Shown: positions 62,328-64,000 of the stretch, one piece after another
How the letters are laid out: every line of letters begins with the position of its first letter
Numbering within the stretch: the first letter of the stretch is position 1
Source of the DNA: Natrinema salinisoli
GTDB lineage: Archaea > Halobacteriota > Halobacteria > Halobacteriales > Natrialbaceae
Reading direction: 5' to 3'
Assembly: GCF_020405205.1 (NCBI RefSeq)
Contig: NZ_CP084469.1
Location: forward strand, 3,472,001 to 3,536,000
Length of the DNA: 64,000 nt
Notes under the pieces: generated by a model
Seen by the model: the letters and a program-made list of their open reading frames with translations, nothing else
Databases searched by the model: none
What the model was told of the DNA's origin: nothing
Translations under genes and position numbers: made by a program

Positions 62328-62712
62328 CGGTTACCGTAACGGGTGCCAGCACCTGAACGGTACCGGTCACCATCTCGATTACCGTTATCGGGAAGGTGCG
62401 GAGAATGCTACCGCTTCTCATATTCGCAGACTTTCGTTGGTTCGCTCGAGTGTCCTCGGTGCAGGCGCTCCGATCGACGAGCGAGCGTTCGACACTGGCG
62501 GATCGATGCTCCGTTCGATCTCGACGTGTTCGGCACGACTGGACGGGGGCGTCTAACTGGATTCGACGTCGGAAGGCGGGCTCGAGTACGCCGTTCGTCG
62601 CGAATCGCGGAAGTCTCCAGAGCAATAGTAGTAGTTCGCGATCCGTCAGACGGATCGCCCGCTGGGTTTCGGTTCCGAGCCGCGTGTTTTCGCGTTCGTT
62701 CGAACCCGTGAT
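62328..62712. other. Intergenic region with weak zinc-ribbon-like frame
   Basis: A plus-strand frame from GTG 62343 to 62711 contains CGECYRFSYSQTFVGSLECP with a following RC, a CxxC ... CxxC arrangement, but third positions are only about 55 percent GC, far below its neighbours, so this is more likely a decayed or chance frame than a gene. Nothing else is visible. Confidence 0.3.
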
Positions 62713-63006
62713 TCACAGAGGGGTTGTACAGTGACGACAGTACGTAAACGCGGGATCGTTCTTCGTCCCACACTCGCGACACGTCACACGGCGGTTCGCC
62801 GTTGGATCGTCGCCCGGTCTGGGGGTACGGGCAGCTCGGTCGTACTCCTCGTCTTCGGAATAGCGTTCCAGTTCTCCGGCCTGTCGTTTGCGCCGTCGCT
62901 CGAGGCCGTCCCGGACGATCCGCCCGAGAACCGGAATGCTGACCCCTACCGCGATGAGCAGGAGGACGCCGATGAGTGCGGCGTGGAGTTGTTCGAGCGC
63001 CACCAC
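62713..63006 (-). CDS. Membrane protein with C-terminal zinc ribbon
   Basis: 97 residues from a GTG at 63006. One membrane helix (LHAALIGVLLLIAVGVSIPVL), a basic stretch (LERRRKRQAGELERY) and a zinc ribbon CRECGTKNDPAFTYCRHC. This layout is common in haloarchaea (DUF7577-like label from memory). TATA-like TATTTATTTATT at 63024-63035 is at the leaderless distance, which supports the GTG. Function unknown. Confidence 0.75.
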   Translation of the reverse strand: MVALEQLHAALIGVLLLIAVGVSIPVLGRIVRDGLERRRKRQAGELERYSEDEEYDRAARTPRPGDDPTANRRVTCRECGTKNDPAFTYCRHCTTPL

Positions 63007-63201
63007 ACGGTATCTTGGATCCGTATTTATTTATTCACTGTGGGTAGGTACCATGACACACGCCAGGCGACAGTATGGTGGTGCACTCGAGAACTGTCCG
63101 ATTCGTAGGGACTGGCAGCGACGAGAGCCGAGTCCCCTCGGTTTCCGGCAAGTCCCTCGGAACCGCCAACGGTTATCCGCCCGTGGCTCGGTAGTAGAAA
63201 C

Positions 63202-64000
63202 GTGAGCAGTAACTCGATCACAAACGAGAGCGGCACGTTCGAGATCGGCGATTCGACCGTCAACCGGCTGGGGTTCGGTGCGATGCGGATCACCGGGGAA
63301 GACATCATCGGATCGCCCGAGGACGAGGAGACCGCGCGCGAGGTCGTCCGGCACGCGGTCGATTGCGGCGTCGATCTCATCGACACGGCCGACTCCTACG
63401 GCCCGGCCGTGAGCGAACGACTCATCGGCGAGGCGATCGGCGACCCCGACGACGTGCTGGTCGCGACCAAGGCCGGCCTGCTGCGCAACAGCGAGGGCGA
63501 CTGGATCGCTCACGGCGATCCGGACTACATCCGCAATCAGGTACTCACGTCGCTGGACCGACTCCAGACCGATACCATCGATCTCTATCAGTTCCACCGG
63601 CCGGACAGTGACACCGACTTCGAGGACTCCGTCGCGACGTTCGCGGAACTCAAAGACGAGGGATTCGTCGACGCGGTCGGGGTCAGTAACGTCTCCGCCG
63701 AACTCCTCGATCGCGCCCGTGAACAGGTCGAGGTCGAAACCGTCCAGAACCGGTACAATCTGAACGACCGCGGGAGTCGAGAGGTCCTCGAGATCTGTGA
63801 CGACGAGGGCATCGGCTTCATCCCGTGGGCCCCGATCAACGGCGACGATCTGGCCGAACACGGCGATCTCCTCGACGAGATCGCCGACGATCACGACGCG
63901 ACGCGGCGGCAGGTGGCGCTGGCGTGGCTGCTCGAGCGCTCGGACGTCGTCCTGCCGATCCCGGGCACGTCCGACACCGAGCACCTCGAGTCGAACGTCG
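63202..64000 (+). CDS. Aldo/keto reductase, truncated by the window end
   Basis: At least 266 residues from GTG 63202, running off the right edge. GFGAMRITGEDIIG is the N-terminal loop, DLIDTADSYGP holds the catalytic Asp and Tyr, VATKAGL the Lys and LYQFHRPD the His. The late IPWAPINGDDL and VLPIPGTSDTEHLE segments bind NADPH. It belongs to the group with a GAMR motif common in haloarchaea and actinobacteria. Substrate unknown. The long open frame on the other strand is a by-product. Confidence 0.93.
   Translation, partial: MSSNSITNESGTFEIGDSTVNRLGFGAMRITGEDIIGSPEDEETAREVVRHAVDCGVDLIDTADSYGPAVSERLIGEAIGDPDDVLVATKAGLLRNSEGDWIAHGDPDYIRNQVLTSLDRLQTDTIDLYQFHRPDSDTDFEDSVATFAELKDEGFVDAVGVSNVSAELLDRAREQVEVETVQNRYNLNDRGSREVLEICDDEGIGFIPWAPINGDDLAEHGDLLDEIADDHDATRRQVALAWLLERSDVVLPIPGTSDTEHLESNV

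Noticed and set aside
62343-62711. 122-codon plus-strand frame with a CxxC ... CxxC pattern
   Set aside because: Third-position GC is about 55 percent and the remainder is Arg/Ser-rich. I kept it only as a note on the intergenic region.
63031-63984. 317-codon minus-strand frame at the right edge
   Set aside because: Opposite strand of the aldo/keto reductase, which has complete catalytic residues.

Overview
The window is chromosomal DNA from an extremely halophilic archaeon (class Halobacteria, probably Natrialbales, close to Natrinema, Haloterrigena or Natronorubrum). The basis is high GC with very GC-rich third codon positions, strongly acidic proteins, Tat signals and lipoboxes on exported proteins, TATA-driven leaderless starts, halobacterial-type rRNA promoters, a doublet archaeal histone, archaeal RNase P RNA and RNase J, and the haloarchaeal glucose-6-phosphate dehydrogenase Azf. 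Genus is an inference; the 16S gene at 34836-36308 would settle it.

Layout. 1-4.6 kb: end of nadC, then small conserved genes (methyltransferase, lipoate ligase-like, M23-like, DUF4385, thioesterase). 4.9-11.5 kb: a complete nitrous oxide reductase cluster, nosZ - NosB-like membrane protein - nosD - nosF - nosY - nosL, with overlapping or nearly touching genes. 11.6-17.6 kb: two tandem 54-residue membrane proteins, a nicotinamidase-like hydrolase, a GH15 glucosidase, an SPW/VKOR-like membrane protein and an SDR. 17.7-21 kb: two paralogous HExxH surface proteins (Hvo_1808 type). 21-25 kb: pncB, AMMECR1, RNase P RNA and a metallo-beta-lactamase-fold enzyme. 25.2-31.9 kb: a hairpin element touching tRNA-Arg, then the chromatin and replication group rpa2 - histone - histone deacetylase, then cca, tRNA-Asn and moaB.

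32-34.5 kb is a decayed, AT-richer patch with a frameshifted DUF6498 gene and a broken hicBA toxin-antitoxin pair. 34.5-40.2 kb is a full rRNA operon: two promoters, 16S, tRNA-Ala, 23S and two divergent tandem 5S genes, each preceded by a tRNA-like minihelix, then a strong terminator. 40.2-50 kb carries RNase J, PadR, CspA, a queuosine/archaeosine precursor transporter, an M29 aminopeptidase, DUF309, an F420-dependent oxidoreductase, an aldo/keto reductase, azf and MptD. 50-56 kb carries a divergent nikR / Ni-Co transporter pair, an ABC exporter and tRNA-Val. 56-64 kb carries tRNA-Phe, small regulators, DUF2071, a PQQ-like beta-propeller with a membrane partner, a beta carbonic anhydrase and a truncated aldo/keto reductase.

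Themes. NAD supply appears three times (nadC, the nicotinamidase-like gene, pncB). N2O respiration is complete for the reductase and its copper-site maturation, but the window has no nir, nor or nosR gene. tRNA-Arg, tRNA-Val and tRNA-Phe are each followed by copies of their own 3' ends or T-arms, which look like integration scars. I found no CRISPR array, no complete transposase and no obvious new multi-gene defence system. The least ordinary items are the tandem 5S genes with tRNA-like 5' elements, the tRNA-end scars and multi-hairpin elements, the hicBA ruin, and the paired Hvo_1808 and 54-residue paralogues.
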